Shown here one piece after another: positions 1 through 10,500 of a DNA stretch of 64,000 nt (its first letter is position 1; the number at the start of each line of letters is the position of its first letter). The position numbers and the translations under genes are program-made. Source of the DNA: Pararge aegeria (taxonomy: Eukaryota > Arthropoda > Insecta > Lepidoptera > Nymphalidae); assembly GCF_905163445.1 (NCBI RefSeq), contig NC_053182.1, positions 1,054,001 through 1,118,000 on the forward strand, read 5' to 3'. The notes beneath the pieces are model-generated. The model saw nothing but the letters and a program-made list of their open reading frames with translations, made no database searches and was not told where the DNA came from.

Positions 1-175
1 GTTCAAAGTGCAGTGATGTGATAACTAGTTTTCACTTTATAGCCGAGTGCCCCTTGTACGTGTTGGTAAGATGGGAACTACAAGGTAAGGATAGAATAAG
101 TGAAGAAGACCTAGCAAACCTCACCTTAGGGGATATTGTTAGGTTCACCACAGAGACTGGTAGGTTTCAGGGGGG
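1..175 (+). pseudogene. LINE reverse-transcriptase C-terminal remnant
   Basis: From base 3 the frame reads a Cys-x2-Cys followed by His and Cys in the context FHFIAECPLY. This is the zinc-knuckle-like C-terminus typical of insect non-LTR retrotransposon polyproteins. The match fades after about residue 55. The following GC-rich stretch to about 290 may be its 3' UTR. The element is cut off by the window edge, so its clade cannot be assigned. Confidence 0.6.
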
Positions 176-419
176 ACCCTGCCGGGACACCAATAAAACC
201 TGTGTCTCAAACATGGGGAATAGGGTGGAATGGTCCTTACATAGGACTGATCACCCGTCTGGCAATGGCAGACATCCCCTCATCAAATATAGATATACTT
301 ACTTTAATAATAAAATTATTAGTCAGTACTTAGTACTTCAGTATAAGTACATAGCAAAGATATTCAATGCTAGGTACTTTAATTATTTTTCATTTCATTT
401 TAGACCAAAGTAGATATTA

Positions 420-1129
420 TTCCCGGGAACAGACTCTGGAGATCCACGATAGATGTTCAACTGGTAAAGACAAATTATTTAGATCTAGAGTTTATCAAAA
501 ACTTAAACAATCAAGTTAATAATTTTAAAATATGTTTTACAGATTGTGGTGTGTGTCCATGACCAATTCATATTTATTAACTCTAAAGTAAAATATGAAA
601 AGATACAGCTGTATGAAAGTAGAATCGGACAGTACTACATCTTATGTATGTTTTAAATAAAATGTGCAAACTTTCAAAACTTTACATATTGTTGCCATTT
701 ACTAGTATAAAAGGGAAACAATGCAAATCAAAAAAAGTTACACACCTACCTATATCATTATATTATACTCCTCATAATTACCTAGAAATTACATGCCTAG
801 GATTCTGCTGCATATGTTGTATACGACTAGTCTGGTAAATTATTTATATGAATATACAAAAAACAATGTCTCATTATAATAAAATTGTTTATTTGAGGAA
901 TTAGTACAAAAACTTGGCAGTAGATACTGTATTTAGTAATGAAATATAAGAAAATACAAAAAAAAATGTCTGATAAATTATTTAACATGGGCATGGGTTA
1001 ATCATCACGTCGAAATTACAATGTAGGATTGTGCATATATTTCTATTCAACATTTTATTAAAATCTTGGAGAAAATCTGAAAAAGCAAAACAAGTAGGAA
1101 TTAATTTACATGTTTAAATAACAAAGTAG
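420..1129. other. AT-rich stretch without recognisable gene
   Basis: No ORF with family resemblance is seen. It may be the 5' part or intron of the Harbinger cassette that follows, because a splice acceptor-like AG ends it at 1129. No terminal inverted repeat could be recognised. Confidence 0.4.
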
Positions 1130-1729
1130 AATTTTATTGGGGACTCAGGCTATGCTCTAGGGCCTTGGATGATGACTCCGGATTTAGAAGCTGCACCAAA
1201 TAGTTCTGCAGAGAAGTACACAAACTGGCACTGCCAAGTAAGAAACTGTGTGGAAAGGGCCAATAGGTACCTCAAAGACACATTTCGCAGCTTGGGGATT
1301 GACTGGGTGCTTCATTACAGTCCCGAAAAAGCATCTCCACTTATATATGCCTGCATAACACTTAATAATATTATGCATCATTATAGGCGTGTATTGTAAA
1401 TATATACTTTAAATAATATTTAAGTTCCCATAACTTATTATTATTGGGCACATTAATGTTTGGTAATATTATAAAATTATATCTTATAATAATGGTTCCT
1501 TATAAATCATTGATCCTGCATTTTCACATACAATTTGCCCTACTAATTTGGGTCAACAGTATTGAGCATAATATAATTTGTATATTTCAGAACTCTAATG
1601 GAGCAAATGACAGTAAATTTTGTAAATACGAGCAAAGAACGACATCAGACATCAAATATGGATCAAACAAGATTGTTAACAGTTGCTCGACAAAAAAGAG
1701 AAAGATTTATAAATACATATTTTAATTAA
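1130..1729 (+). pseudogene. PIF/Harbinger (HARBI1-like) transposase, C-terminal two exons
   Basis: This is the C-terminal part of a Harbinger-family DDE transposase, which cuts and pastes the element in the nucleus together with a Myb-like partner. The first exon (1130-1395) reads GDSGYALGPW, carrying the catalytic Asp at 1142-1144, and then VERANRYLK, carrying the catalytic Glu. It ends in the conserved ACITLNNIMHH stretch. A donor GTAAAT at 1396 and an acceptor TTTCAG ending at 1590 join it in phase 2 to an exon at 1591-1729. That exon ends ARQKRERFINTYFN-stop, which fits the family's C-terminus. No stop interrupts these two exons. The N-terminal half with the first catalytic Asp was not found, so the copy is judged incomplete. 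It is convergent with the Myb-like gene at 1851-2449. A domesticated HARBI1 is possible but less likely. Confidence 0.72.
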
Positions 1730-1850
1730 TAAAATTTCTAAATTAACCTTTTCATCCTTTTTAATTTATTTTTGTGTGATAAATGAGCATCCTGCATTCT
1801 TCCATCTATACCTACTCTGGAAAATAAATAAATTCTTCACTTGGTTGACT

Positions 1851-2449
1851 TTACAGCAACATGTATACTATGTATATGTTGCCTGTGGTGCTGCATCCCC
1901 GTGCTGTTGCAGCTTTTTTAATGTCCTGCCACGTCTGCAAATAAAAGAAAAATTATGCAAGACTTGTTTGATGCCAACAACACTAATAAATAATTTAAAT
2001 TTTTTGCACTTGCTTACTTTACCGCAAAATTGACTTAACTGTTTCCACTGATTGACCGTCCCGTCTGGCCCATGCTCCTTCAGTAATGACTAAGATTTGC
2101 CACTGGGAGTCTGCCCTTTTGGCTCCTAAGAGTTCCTGTGAATTCCCCAGTGGCAAGGTGGTTGTGGGTTGGCATGAAATCTACCAACATTTGCAATTGT
2201 ATTTTATTACTTCTTGATCTGAATAAACACAAATTTGTCAACTAATGGGCCATAGAAAAAGGCAAGCACAACTTTAAATAAAATAGTACAAGATCAATAA
2301 TTTGATATGTAAACAGGATTGGATCTTGATGATTAACGTCTCTGTTTACTTTCACTGTAAAACATTCATTCATTAGGTACGCTTCTAAATCAATAGGTAG
2401 TCACTTTTTCAAACATTTTATAATAGAAGACTTACTTTTTAGCACTCAT
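1851..2449 (-). pseudogene. Harbinger Myb/MADF-like accessory gene, frameshifted
   Basis: Three exon-like blocks lie on the minus strand. A start (ATG at 2449-2447) reads MSAKK and runs into a GTAAGT donor at 2435. An acceptor TTCAG leads into 2218-2023, beginning SRSNKIQLQMLVDFM. A third block, 1934-1851, reads TWQDIKKAATARGC and ends in TAA. In Harbinger elements the second ORF is a Myb/SANT- or MADF-like DNA-binding protein with a KWQxxW(S/Q)DIKxxxxKKA-type core; the third block resembles it. The middle exon changes frame (LLKEHGPDGTVNQWKQL is in another frame from its start), so the gene is broken. Its stop lies about 120 bp from the transposase stop, tail to tail. The family call rests on pattern similarity and on the neighbour. 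Confidence 0.55.
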
Positions 2450-2640
2450 TTTATTTTTCTCGAAAGGTAGGTTTTATACCACTTTGGAAAATCCAGAATA
2501 AATAATATAAACAAACAGCCGCAGACGAGGAACATTTATAGATAAAAAAAACAATAAAAAACTTAGACAATTAAAACAAAACAGAAAACGAAATATTTAT
2601 TTGTCAAAACCATGAGCACAGATTAGAATAATTAATTTGT
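2450..2640. other. AT-rich stretch, nothing recognised
   Basis: It would be the right flank of the Harbinger cassette. No terminal inverted repeat was recognised. Confidence 0.3.
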
Positions 2641-2895
2641 GACATTTACCGGGGGTTCGTCTTTCCCCTATTATATCCACCGTGGATATATTGTCCACCC
2701 GTGTGCCCATGCTCGGGGGGTGGATATAAATGCGTGAGGGGATAAACGTTATATCCTTTCCCCGTGGAGAAGTGTCCCCCGCCCATGCTAGCCCTGCTGC
2801 TACGTGTTATATACCAGCGGTAACCCACGCCTTCGCTCCCGCTTATACAGATTATGAGGGTGTCGTTTTCTATAGCATTGTTTTTTAACAATAAT
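2641..2895. repeat. Unclassified GC-rich block with nested short palindromes
   Basis: The block contains TATATCCAC/GTGGATATA half-sites several times (around 2675-2695 and 2720-2730) and a CCCCCGCCCATG stretch. An 81-codon ORF on the minus strand is open but looks like no known protein. It is probably part of a mobile element. Confidence 0.3.
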
Positions 2896-2915
2896 TAAAA
2901 CACACACACAACATT

Positions 2916-2972
2916 TATTAAAAGTGCTTATATTAGGCCTAGTTGAAATAAATGAATTTTGAATTTTAAGAC
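2916..2972 (+). repeat. LINE 3' end, Tail-1
   Basis: AAAGTGCTTATATTAGGCC is followed by GAAATAAATGAATTTTGAAT. This is the terminal part of the LINE 3' UTR that recurs at least nine times in this window. Confidence 0.7.
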
Positions 2973-3500
2973 CAATAAGTATAGCATCGATGAAGAATGT
3001 TTTAAAATCCGGTGTTTTTATTTCCTTTGGAGAGTTTCCGCTGCGTGCGCTGCATAAACGGTTAAAGTTTCAATAAAATCATGTATGACAAAGTGGTTCC
3101 TCTTTAAATGTTCTAAAAAAAGACGCCAACAGCATGTATTTATCTTTTAAGGTTGACTTATACGCAGATGAAGTCGCGAGGGACCGCTATAATTAGTAGT
3201 ATTTTGTGATAGCGCAGGTATTTCACGGAATCCCACATTTCCTTACAGCCCTGAAACATGTAACATACCATTCGTATGAAAGTATGCAATCAACAAACGT
3301 GCACTAATGATTTTCTAATTGCAGGCAATCATGATATTTATTGTAGTGCGCTACAAAATGTGAGCATGCACGGGGAGTATTAATATGAATTAGCATAATG
3401 CATTCTTTGTTATGGGGAAATTACCAGTCTTAGTCACGGCATTCATTAGAAAATTAATTTTCGACGGTCTCTCTGGCGTCGTGTTGGGAGCGCAGTGGTC
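2973..3500. other. No recognisable feature
   Basis: AT-rich sequence with no coding pattern and no match to the repeat families of this window. Confidence 0.4.
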
Positions 3501-3504
3501 TTAT

Positions 3505-3695
3505 AAATAAATAAATAAACAAACAACGACAACACACACATCGCCATCTAGACCCAAAGTATAGCTTGTGTTGTGGGTACTAAGATAGCTGATGAATATT
3601 TTTATTAATATAATATACATAAATGCTTATAATATACAAACATTGAACATGACACAGAAAAACATTCATGTTCATCACACAAACATTTTCCAGGA
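3505..3695 (-). repeat. SINE-A, head-truncated
   Basis: Read on the minus strand it gives AAAATGTTTGTGTGATGAAC, then the ACCCACAACACAAGC and GATGGCGATGTG body, and a TTTATTTATTTAT tail. The tRNA-like head is lost. Confidence 0.8.
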
Positions 3696-3941
3696 CCCCG
3701 AAGCAGAGTCCCAGAGTGCCATTCGGCTGGCATATAAGTGGGAGGTCCCGGAGATCTAACAATGTCTCAAATTTCACGCCGTTATTTAATTCACTTCACT
3801 AACGTATGATAGTTAAATAAGACAACGAATTTTTGACTGGTTTTTGGAATTTATAAATTCTGTATTTCCCTTTATTATTTCTGCTCTAATCACAGCTCAT
3901 AGGCTTTTGTCACCCCTAACAACACCATATTACTATATTCA

Positions 3942-4040
3942 AATTCAAAATTCATAACTCATTTATTTCAAGTAGGCCTACTTTATAAGCACTTTTGAAA
4001 CGTCAAGTATGTATGTTTGTAGTGACTCTACCACGGGTAG
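3942..4040 (-). repeat. LINE 3' end, Tail-1
   Basis: Inverted copy: AAATTCAAAATTCATAACTC, then TTTCAAGTAGGCCTAC and GTAGTGACTCTACCAC. Confidence 0.75.
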
Positions 4041-4373
4041 TATATAAGGTAGGTTTAACGTTGCATCGTACCAGAACGCTTAATAGCTTAGCATGGCGTC
4101 TTTGTTTTTAAGTGGGTAACTAGCCTCGCTTGAAATCTCGCACCAGACGAGAACAGAGATGGATCGCGGTTCGATAGCTCACAACTCGCATAATTTTGAT
4201 TGATCACATGTCATCCAAAATTTATAGCAATTAGGAGTGCCGTGTGGTGAAAGCGGATTACAATACAGTTGCAACCACCCATCCTCTTCCCGCTAATATT
4301 GTACAAGGCGACTCAGGAAATATAAAGGAGAACGGAATACTGGTATAATAAGGCTTTCAGACATAAACTAATA
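4041..4373. other. No recognisable feature
   Basis: Moderate GC content. Nothing coding and no match to the repeat families of this window. Confidence 0.35.
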
Positions 4374-4790
4374 TATGTATACAAACTTACTCTTATGGGC
4401 CTCATAAGACGGCTTAGAGTCACTCAGCGGGCGATGGAGAGAGCTATGCTCGGAGTATCTCTACGCGATCGAATCAGAAATGTGGAGATTCGTAGAAGAA
4501 CCAAAGTTACCGACATAGCTCAACGAGTCGCGAAGCTTAAGTGGCAATGGGCCGGGCACATAGTTCGGAGAAAGGATGGACGTTGGGGTCCCAAGGTGCT
4601 GGAATGGCAGCCCCGTACTGGTAAGCGCAGCGTTGGTCGACCCCCAACGAGGTGGACAGACGACATTAAGCGCGTCGCAGGTAGCCGTTGGATCCAAGCG
4701 GCTCAGAATCGTGGAACTTGGAACTCCCTACAAAAGACCTATGTCCAGCAGTGGACGTCTATCGGTTGATGTGATGATGATGATGATGAA
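4374..4790 (+). mobile_element. RTE-type LINE, 3' end with intact ORF tail
   Basis: An uninterrupted reading frame (4395-4769, 124 codons) is the C-terminus of an RTE-clade non-LTR polyprotein. It shows LRVTQRAMERAMLGVSLRD, then WAGHIVRRKDGRWG, the GRPPTRWTDDI motif, and ends QQWTSIG-stop. RTE elements copy themselves by target-primed reverse transcription. The stop runs straight into a (GATGAT)n tail (4770-4790), the usual microsatellite 3' end of this clade. Reverse transcriptase and endonuclease domains are absent, so it is a 5'-truncated insertion. The clean frame suggests a fairly young copy. Confidence 0.85.
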
Positions 4791-4799
4791 ACTTACTCT

Positions 4800-5154
4800 A
4801 GCTTTACAATAATTGTAGATAGATTATGCACCGATCATAATAATGACATCATAAGATAAAGTTGGCATTAACCAGGAGAGTAGAATCTCCCAAGAGGTAC
4901 GTAGCCAGCGACAAAGTATAAAAGATAATGGATTCCTAAAAAAACATTATGTTAAAAGCTTTATACTAATGGATTGTTTTATGATACAAAAACCTATTTA
5001 AAGATTGACTTTGTCTTATCTTTCCTTTAATCTTTATCTTTTGTGTAATAATAATAATCTATTTAACCTTTACTCTTTGATTCAGCTTAAGGCCGTACAT
5101 TTTATCGACACGAATACGCTTTTATAACTGTACGGAGAAAGCAGCATGAACACC
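4800..5154. other. No recognisable feature
   Basis: AT-rich with no coding pattern. Confidence 0.35.
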
Positions 5155-5345
5155 AACGTCACCTCCAGCTTATATCCCACTGTTGGGCACAGTCTATGGG
5201 CTTTTTACCTAGAGGGCGATTTATAGAATAGATCGTCCACATTGTTCAATAAAATGGGTTTACTGACTTTTTGCATTCACCTGTCCAGCGTTGGACGGCC
5301 ATCGGTTTTAAGGTTAATATAATGACGATAATGATGACTTGTAAA
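5155..5345 (+). repeat. Decayed RTE 3'-UTR-like repeats
   Basis: CCCACTGTTGGGCACAGTC and, further on, GTCCAGCGTTGGACGGCCAT with an ATGACGATAATGATGA tail resemble decayed versions of the RTE end at 4740-4790. Confidence 0.5.
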
Positions 5346-5630
5346 CTCAAGTATATTCATAAAAATGACATGTGACACTCTACAATATACCTAGTGTTAC
5401 TAAATGATTAGTGAAAGACTCTCTGTTAACACACTATATCAGTTTACTTCATTTACATATATCATTGCTACATAAACTTATTAAAAGAGGCACCAATGAC
5501 GCGCGCCCTCCGCATCCTCAATGTCATATCAGAGCAATGTGATTTGTATTGTTGCGCTCTGAGTGAATTGACGAGGATCGCAATGTGGGTTATTTACCCG
5601 AATAGGTAATATTATAATGTTAAGATTATG

Positions 5631-5652
5631 TAAAAAAAAAAAAAAAAAAAAA

Positions 5653-5686
<34 letters not shown>
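5631..5686. repeat. Poly(A) tract
   Basis: About 56 bases of A with one C. It could be the poly(A) tail of a retrotransposed copy whose body is no longer recognisable, or simple sequence. Confidence 0.8.
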
Positions 5687-5690
<4 letters not shown>

Positions 5691-5722
5691 CACTATCGCA
5701 TTAGGTTTAAGTATTCTGTAAT

Positions 5723-6129
5723 GATAGTGTTAGAATAAGAATATAAATAAATAAATAAAAAAAAATAAATAAATTATAAAATATTTAAACCAAAACAGAA
5801 TATATTAATTACAATAGTAATTATAAGTAAATTAATTCGAAACCGACGTTAATGCTTCCCGCAAAGATGGCGACTCGCACTTCGACCCGTCTTCACCGAG
5901 GAGGTAGATAATAAATGTAAACTTTTTAGTGTTAATCGGCTCTATAATGACGTAATCGCTTACGTCATCAGGTCAAAATGTTCTAGAATTACCTAAAGAC
6001 AGCGTGCGAAAACGTTTGCTAAAGAAAAAACCAGCGGAGCAGCCTCTGCGAAATTGAGAAACATCGATTATAATATAAAGAACAAGGATACCTTTATTTA
6101 TTTATTTATATACTTATTCTAACACTATC
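5723..6129. mobile_element. MITE-like element with 37-bp terminal inverted repeats
   Basis: GATAGTGTTAGAATAAG plus the following ATATAAATAAATAAATAAA (5723-5759) is repeated inverted at 6093-6129 with 36 of 37 positions equal. The 407-bp interval has no transposase. The right end abuts a SINE-B fragment. Two opposed tails of one retroelement could give the same picture. Confidence 0.6.
5947..5968. promoter_or_regulatory. CRE/bZIP-like palindrome
   Basis: ATGACGTAA and its exact inverse TTACGTCAT are separated by TCGC. TGACGT is the core of CREB/ATF bZIP sites. Binding is not shown, and the site lies inside the TIR element. Confidence 0.3.
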
Positions 6130-6205
6130 GTTCAGACCATCTTAGACTGCATCATCAAGTAAGATTTCAGAAAAGGGCTAATTTTTAATGGAATAAAAAA
6201 ATAAC
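6130..6205 (+). repeat. SINE-B tail fragment
   Basis: CCATCTTAGACTGCATCATC followed by a decayed AGGGCTAA and GGAATAAAAAAA tail. Confidence 0.65.
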
Positions 6206-6470
6206 AAGTGATAAACGACTAAGACACCGGGAGGTATCTTTGCATCTTTCGAGACCATGTAGGACTGAAGTGTATCGATAATGCAGTCGTTTTCATATTA
6301 AAATACCCACCTCAATGTCATAAACATTGGTTTTTAATCAAATTTGTAAAATTCCTAATAAATTTAATAAAATATCTGTCAAATATGAATTTATATCTAA
6401 AGTTTAAATATTTACCCACGTTATAAATTTACTGTAACACAAGAATAAAGGAACGAAGGATTTTCCAGAG
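6205..6470 (-). repeat. Family F repeat, inverted
   Basis: CACCGGGAGGTATCTTTGC at 6225-6243 is the inverse of the Family F end at 41410 and 54545. The body continues with GGACTGAAGTGTATCGATAA and CCCACCTCAATGTCATAAAC. Confidence 0.7.
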
Positions 6471-6563
6471 TTTTCGGGAAACCTTAGATAATGTACAAAA
6501 TCATAAGTTTAAATTTAGAACAAAATGTTACACTGATTTTCCATTATTTTATTCGAGACGTTT

Positions 6564-6660
6564 TGACGTCACTAGCTATAAATAGGTGACCTCGGGAAAA
6601 CATCGTGAGTTCAGTACAGAAGCGCTAACAGTTAAGACCAAAAATAAGTAATACGTAAGT
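6564..6660 (+). promoter_or_regulatory. Orphan core promoter-like cluster
   Basis: A full CRE (TGACGTCA, 6564-6571), a TATAAATAG box (6577-6585), an initiator-like TCAGTAC (6611-6617) and a GTAAGT splice donor (6655-6660) follow one another. This is the layout of a short first exon of an insect gene. The TATA to initiator spacing is about 36 bases, longer than the usual 30-31, and no ATG lies in the putative exon. It may be the relic of a gene start cut off by the LINE at 6675. Confidence 0.35.
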
Positions 6661-6671
6661 TTAAGCAATGA

Positions 6672-6990
6672 ATTAAGACACATTTAATAAATTGATTGAT
6701 GTATTTCTTAACGACAAGGCAGCTTGGAAGCAGGCCGATATTCACAAGATAGAAAAATTCTACAGATTGTAAACTATAAAATGATGTTGGAAAAGATCAA
6801 TCTGCTGAGTTTCTTGCCAGCTCTGCTTTCCGAATATATAATTCATAAGTGTTTTTACCTACACATCGAGGAATCATCAATTTTATGAATTTAAAATGCA
6901 TATAAAGCTTTTGGAACCGACATGGTTTGAACCTGGCAATAGCCGCCTGGGCGGTGTAACCACTTAAAACTTTTGTAATTGACAAAACCT
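6672..6990 (+). pseudogene. Decayed LINE C-terminus and 3' UTR, Tail-1 family
   Basis: ATTGATGTATTTCTTAACGA and AAGGCAGCTTGGAAGCAGG encode the IDxFLNDKAAWKQA end of the Jockey/CR1-like polyprotein seen intact at 27000. CTGCTGAGTTTCTTGCCAGC follows from its UTR. Confidence 0.65.
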
Positions 6991-7256
6991 GAGTTCGGAG
7001 CTGACTCAAGTTTTCTTTTTTCATATTGTACGTGCTGTTTGTAGTTTTAATATATTGAATTACAAATCATAGAGAATCCTCATTCTGCCATTATTGTATG
7101 CAGTCCATTGTGTCCAAAAACAGTGAAAACGCCCCGCGACTGTCTCACTTTACACCTGCAAAATGATGCTAGCTCACAAAAATTCCCATTTTCCCACTTT
7201 ATGGTGAACGTTTAGAATATTAGAGGTAAAATAATTACTGATTCTCCTGCTTTTCG

Positions 7257-7330
7257 CGGCAAATTAAGCTTAATTTTCATAACAAATCATGGATTTTCGC
7301 AAAGTAACGCCTGCTTCCATCCACTATTAC
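7257..7330 (+). repeat. Interspersed repeat with CGCAAAGTAACGCCTGCTTC
   Basis: The stretch AAATTAAGCTTAATTTT to CGCCTGCTTCCATCCA is nearly identical to 29038-29104, which proves dispersal. Related ends occur near 12240 and 15610. Confidence 0.65.
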
Positions 7331-7539
7331 TGTCAACTGCTAAATGGTATGAATTGGCTAGCCGTTTGTTCGTGAAACACTACTAAAGATGAGTGGTTTT
7401 CGATGCTTCAATATTAGTCGTGTTCACGGTTTCTGTTATTTGTTTATTCTGAGTTTTAATATTTATAAATAAGTTGTAATGTTGTCATTGAGTGAAATTG
7501 TAATTTCTTTTGAGAAAAATAAACGTGTTTAACCACAAG

Positions 7540-7660
7540 TGCAGTTGGGTGGACTTCTCAAGTCTTTAAGAGCATTATTAAGAACTCTCAGGACTGCTGG
7601 TTTCCTTACGATGCTGTGACTGTTAAAGCAAGTTATATTTTTCATATAATTCGCGAATGT
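7540..7660 (-). repeat. SINE-C fragment, inverted
   Basis: GAACTCTCAGGACTGCTGG, TTTCCTTACGATGCTGTGAC and AAAGCAAGTTATA are inverse of the SINE-C body. Confidence 0.6.
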
Positions 7661-8175
7661 TGCGACAAAAGTTGCATGCGACAACTTTCAGTTGGCAGTT
7701 CACTTAAAACGCGGTGGGTTACGCTGGTTTTCCTGTTGGCTGGCCGTCTCTCTTCTGGAGACCTACATACCCTTCCGGAAAAAGACAAAATACCGGAAGG
7801 GTCACGTCAACGCAGCGAGAAGAAAAAAGTTACATTTCATTGCACAGAGCATTAGTTATAATATAAAAACTATTAAATTTCATTACTTTAATCCTAATTA
7901 GAATTATACGAACAGCAGGCTTTGTTTATTTTCTAATAAAATAAAATAAAGTAACAATGTCCGACAGTGTAATTATCTTTGGGTCGGCGGGTGTCGCGAG
8001 TTACTGCTCCAGCGGGAAGCGTGTTTGAATAGGCTCGGTTAAGATCCTCTTTGTAAACATCATTCCACCGACTTCCGCTATTATAGTTTTTATTACATAT
8101 CTTAGCCTTATTGTATTAAGCGACTGGTATCGAGTTATCTATTAAAATACTACAAAATGTGGACATGTTTTTTTG
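7661..8175. other. No recognisable gene
   Basis: Two overlapping open frames of 69-79 codons (7616-7901) show no family resemblance. The rest is AT-rich. Confidence 0.35.
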
Positions 8176-8179
8176 TTAT

Positions 8180-8300
8180 AGTAATCATTGATAGACTAAG
8201 CAGATGGCACACCTGATCTTAAGTGGAAAACCAATGAAACAGAGCAACACTTTACATGGCATGCAACTATCAAGTCCTCCAAACCTGATGCATAAGCGTT
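8180..8300 (+). repeat. SINE-D fragment
   Basis: AGCAGATGGCACACCTGATC and TAAGTGGAAAACCAATG match, with decay, the better copy at 33340-33660. Confidence 0.55.
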
Positions 8301-8379
8301 ATTTATTTTTTATTCAACAGTGAACATCTTTATGTAATTCCAAATTAGTAAACACATTTATAAGCATTCATACATTGTT

Positions 8380-8465
8380 CAAGCTACTGAACTGTGGTCA
8401 CTAGACATGTTCAAAACTGCTGTTAAAGCCCATTATCTTGAGCAATTAAGACGACAGTGATTAAC
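8380..8465 (+). pseudogene. LINE C-terminal snippet
   Basis: One frame reads TELWSLDMFKTAVKAHYLEQLRRQ split by no stop and then ends in TGA. The FKxxVKxHYLxxLRR pattern is common at LINE polyprotein ends. The match is short. Confidence 0.35.
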
Positions 8466-8714
8466 TCTTACTCATATTTAAGTATGTATTAGTATATATT
8501 AGTTTATTATTTTTTATATTTATTATTATTAGTATTTTATGTGTGTAATCTTGATAAGTATTAGAGTTTAATTGTTCGTAAGTATGTATATAATAATAAT
8601 ACACCCCACCAATCGCCAGCCAGCTCTTGGTCCTCTTCTCTTCTATTCTATTTATTTTTATTCATCTACACTTGATGGTACGAAAATGGTAAGGGATTAC
8701 TCCCTTAGTCCTGT

Positions 8715-8835
8715 TAGAGGTATTGAAGTTATATTAACCCTAATTGATTTCTACAGCAATGCTCAACATGGCGGTAGTACTTCTCAGACGAGCCCTGTCA
8801 CAAAAAACTGTAAATTTGTTAATTTTAACCCAAAT
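8715..8835 (+). repeat. SINE-D 3' fragment
   Basis: AACATGGCGGTAGTACTTC and GAGCCCTGTCACAAAAA parallel 33618-33660. Confidence 0.55.
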
Positions 8836-8849
8836 GAAAAGGCTTGACT

Positions 8850-9785
8850 AGTAGAATAATGAACACTATATTAAAAGTAGTTTATTTTTTTCAGTTTATA
8901 TACGGTTTATTAAATCATAGTGTATTATCATACACGGTTATCAGTAAAATAATTACAAAATTCATTATGGAACAAAAACTATGAGAACTCATTCCGAATG
9001 AAGGTATGTTTTCAGAAGGCATTTTACAAAATTAACAGATGGAAATTTTGCGCGGCAATAAGTTCAATCAGTCATGATTACAAAGCTCATCAATTTGCTG
9101 GAATACCCAATTACACTGTTTAAATTTACAAATTACGATGACTTAATGGCAAAGTGGGTAAATGGAACCCTTTAAAATAACTTTCTACGATAGAATATGT
9201 TCAAATGTTTTGCGATATATTCTGTTTTTAATAGTAAAGCCACATACCAATTAATCTAAAATAAAAAGTAAATAAATAAATAAGTAAATAATCATTTATT
9301 TGCCAGAATGTTTGTACAAAAAGGGTATTATAATTTTACTTAAATAGTGTATAAATATTATATTGTTAGCCGCATCCCCCACCGATACCGACCCTCCTAT
9401 AAAACCAAGCACTGTACCGTCATAAATTCATTTGTTCGTTGGATCTCAATGAAGAACATTGTGTGTGCTGCGCATATCGGGTCACGTGAGCCATTTTTCT
9501 TGTATTACTTAATTGTTATTTTTTGTGATAATTTGCGTGTTATTGTGTGCTTATTTAATGGATCTGTTTTTATTTTGGTTATGTTTATTTTTTTGTTAAA
9601 ATTGAAATTTGTAAATTAAAGTTAGGCTTATCGTGATTCTTTTTATTTTTAATTTTTAATTCTCTGCTGATCCTTAGAATATTATAATTAAAAGAATTGC
9701 AAAATCACAAAATATATCAAAGATAAATAAAAATGAAAACACTTATATAATCAACTGAATAAAAGATCACACCAAATATTCATTT
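8850..9785. other. AT-rich stretch, no recognisable gene
   Basis: A 90-codon frame at 9347-9619 is open, but its product is low-complexity and hydrophobic with no family resemblance. Confidence 0.35.
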
Positions 9786-9965
9786 CAATAGTAATAACAT
9801 TGTTCTAAGAGCTTTATTGAGTTTCTCTAAAACATATTTCGAGTCAGATTTTCAAATTCTATAGGCAACTTGTTATACATTTTTACAGACATGCCATAGG
9901 CACTTTTTATAAAAGTACTTGTACAACGTTTGCCGCTACAAGCTTTTTGGGATATCGAACCATTA
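9786..9965 (-). pseudogene. Decayed LINE reverse-transcriptase C-terminus
   Basis: On the minus strand, broken frames give RFDIPKS and then KMYNKLPIEFENLTRN, the VxxYNxLPxE signature of Jockey/CR1-like C-termini. Several stops interrupt it. Confidence 0.5.
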
Positions 9966-10044
9966 TATTTATCTTTACATCATCATTTCTTTAAAAATAT
10001 TGTATATGTTGCTTAGCAAAGAAACACATGTCTCTAATTTACAT

Positions 10045-10268
10045 AAATAAATAAATAAACTACGATAATATACACACCGCCATCAAAGTAAGCATAGCTT
10101 GTGTTATGGGAACTAACATGACTAGTGAATATTTTTTTCTAAGAATAATCCATATAAACACTTATAACATACAAATAAACACCCAGACACTGAAAAAAAT
10201 TCATGTTCACCACACAAATATTTTCCACTTGTGGAAATGATCCCACTGATCCAATCGGCCGTCAAACA
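10045..10268 (-). repeat. SINE-A, nearly complete
   Basis: Head (GACGGCCGATTGG) at 10255-10268, then AAAATATTTGTGTGGTGAAC, GTGTCTGGGTGTTT, and an ATAAATAAATAAATAAA tail at 10045. Confidence 0.8.
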
Positions 10269-10378
10269 ATAATAAACAATACACACATGCAAATGGAAGG
10301 ATTCTTATTTTATTTTAACGGTTAGAAACTTTCTAATGGCGCTATAAAATTATTAGGGGTGTAAGTATTAATTCAAGT

Positions 10379-10500
10379 ATAATTAAATTTATTATAAGTA
10401 GACCTACTTTATTAACACTTTAGGCACGTCAAGTCTGTCTATTGTTTAATAATTCTGCCATCGTTTCGAAAGGCAGATTCCACCGTATTACAAGATAAAC
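10379..10500 (-). repeat. LINE 3' end, Tail-1, decayed
   Basis: AAGTAGACCTACTTTATTAA, GGCACGTCAAGTCTGTCT and AAAGGCAGATTCCACC follow the order of the UTR. Confidence 0.65.

Noticed and set aside
2646..2891. 81-codon minus-strand ORF
   Set aside because: Composition driven by palindromic GC-rich repeat; no start context or homologous motif.
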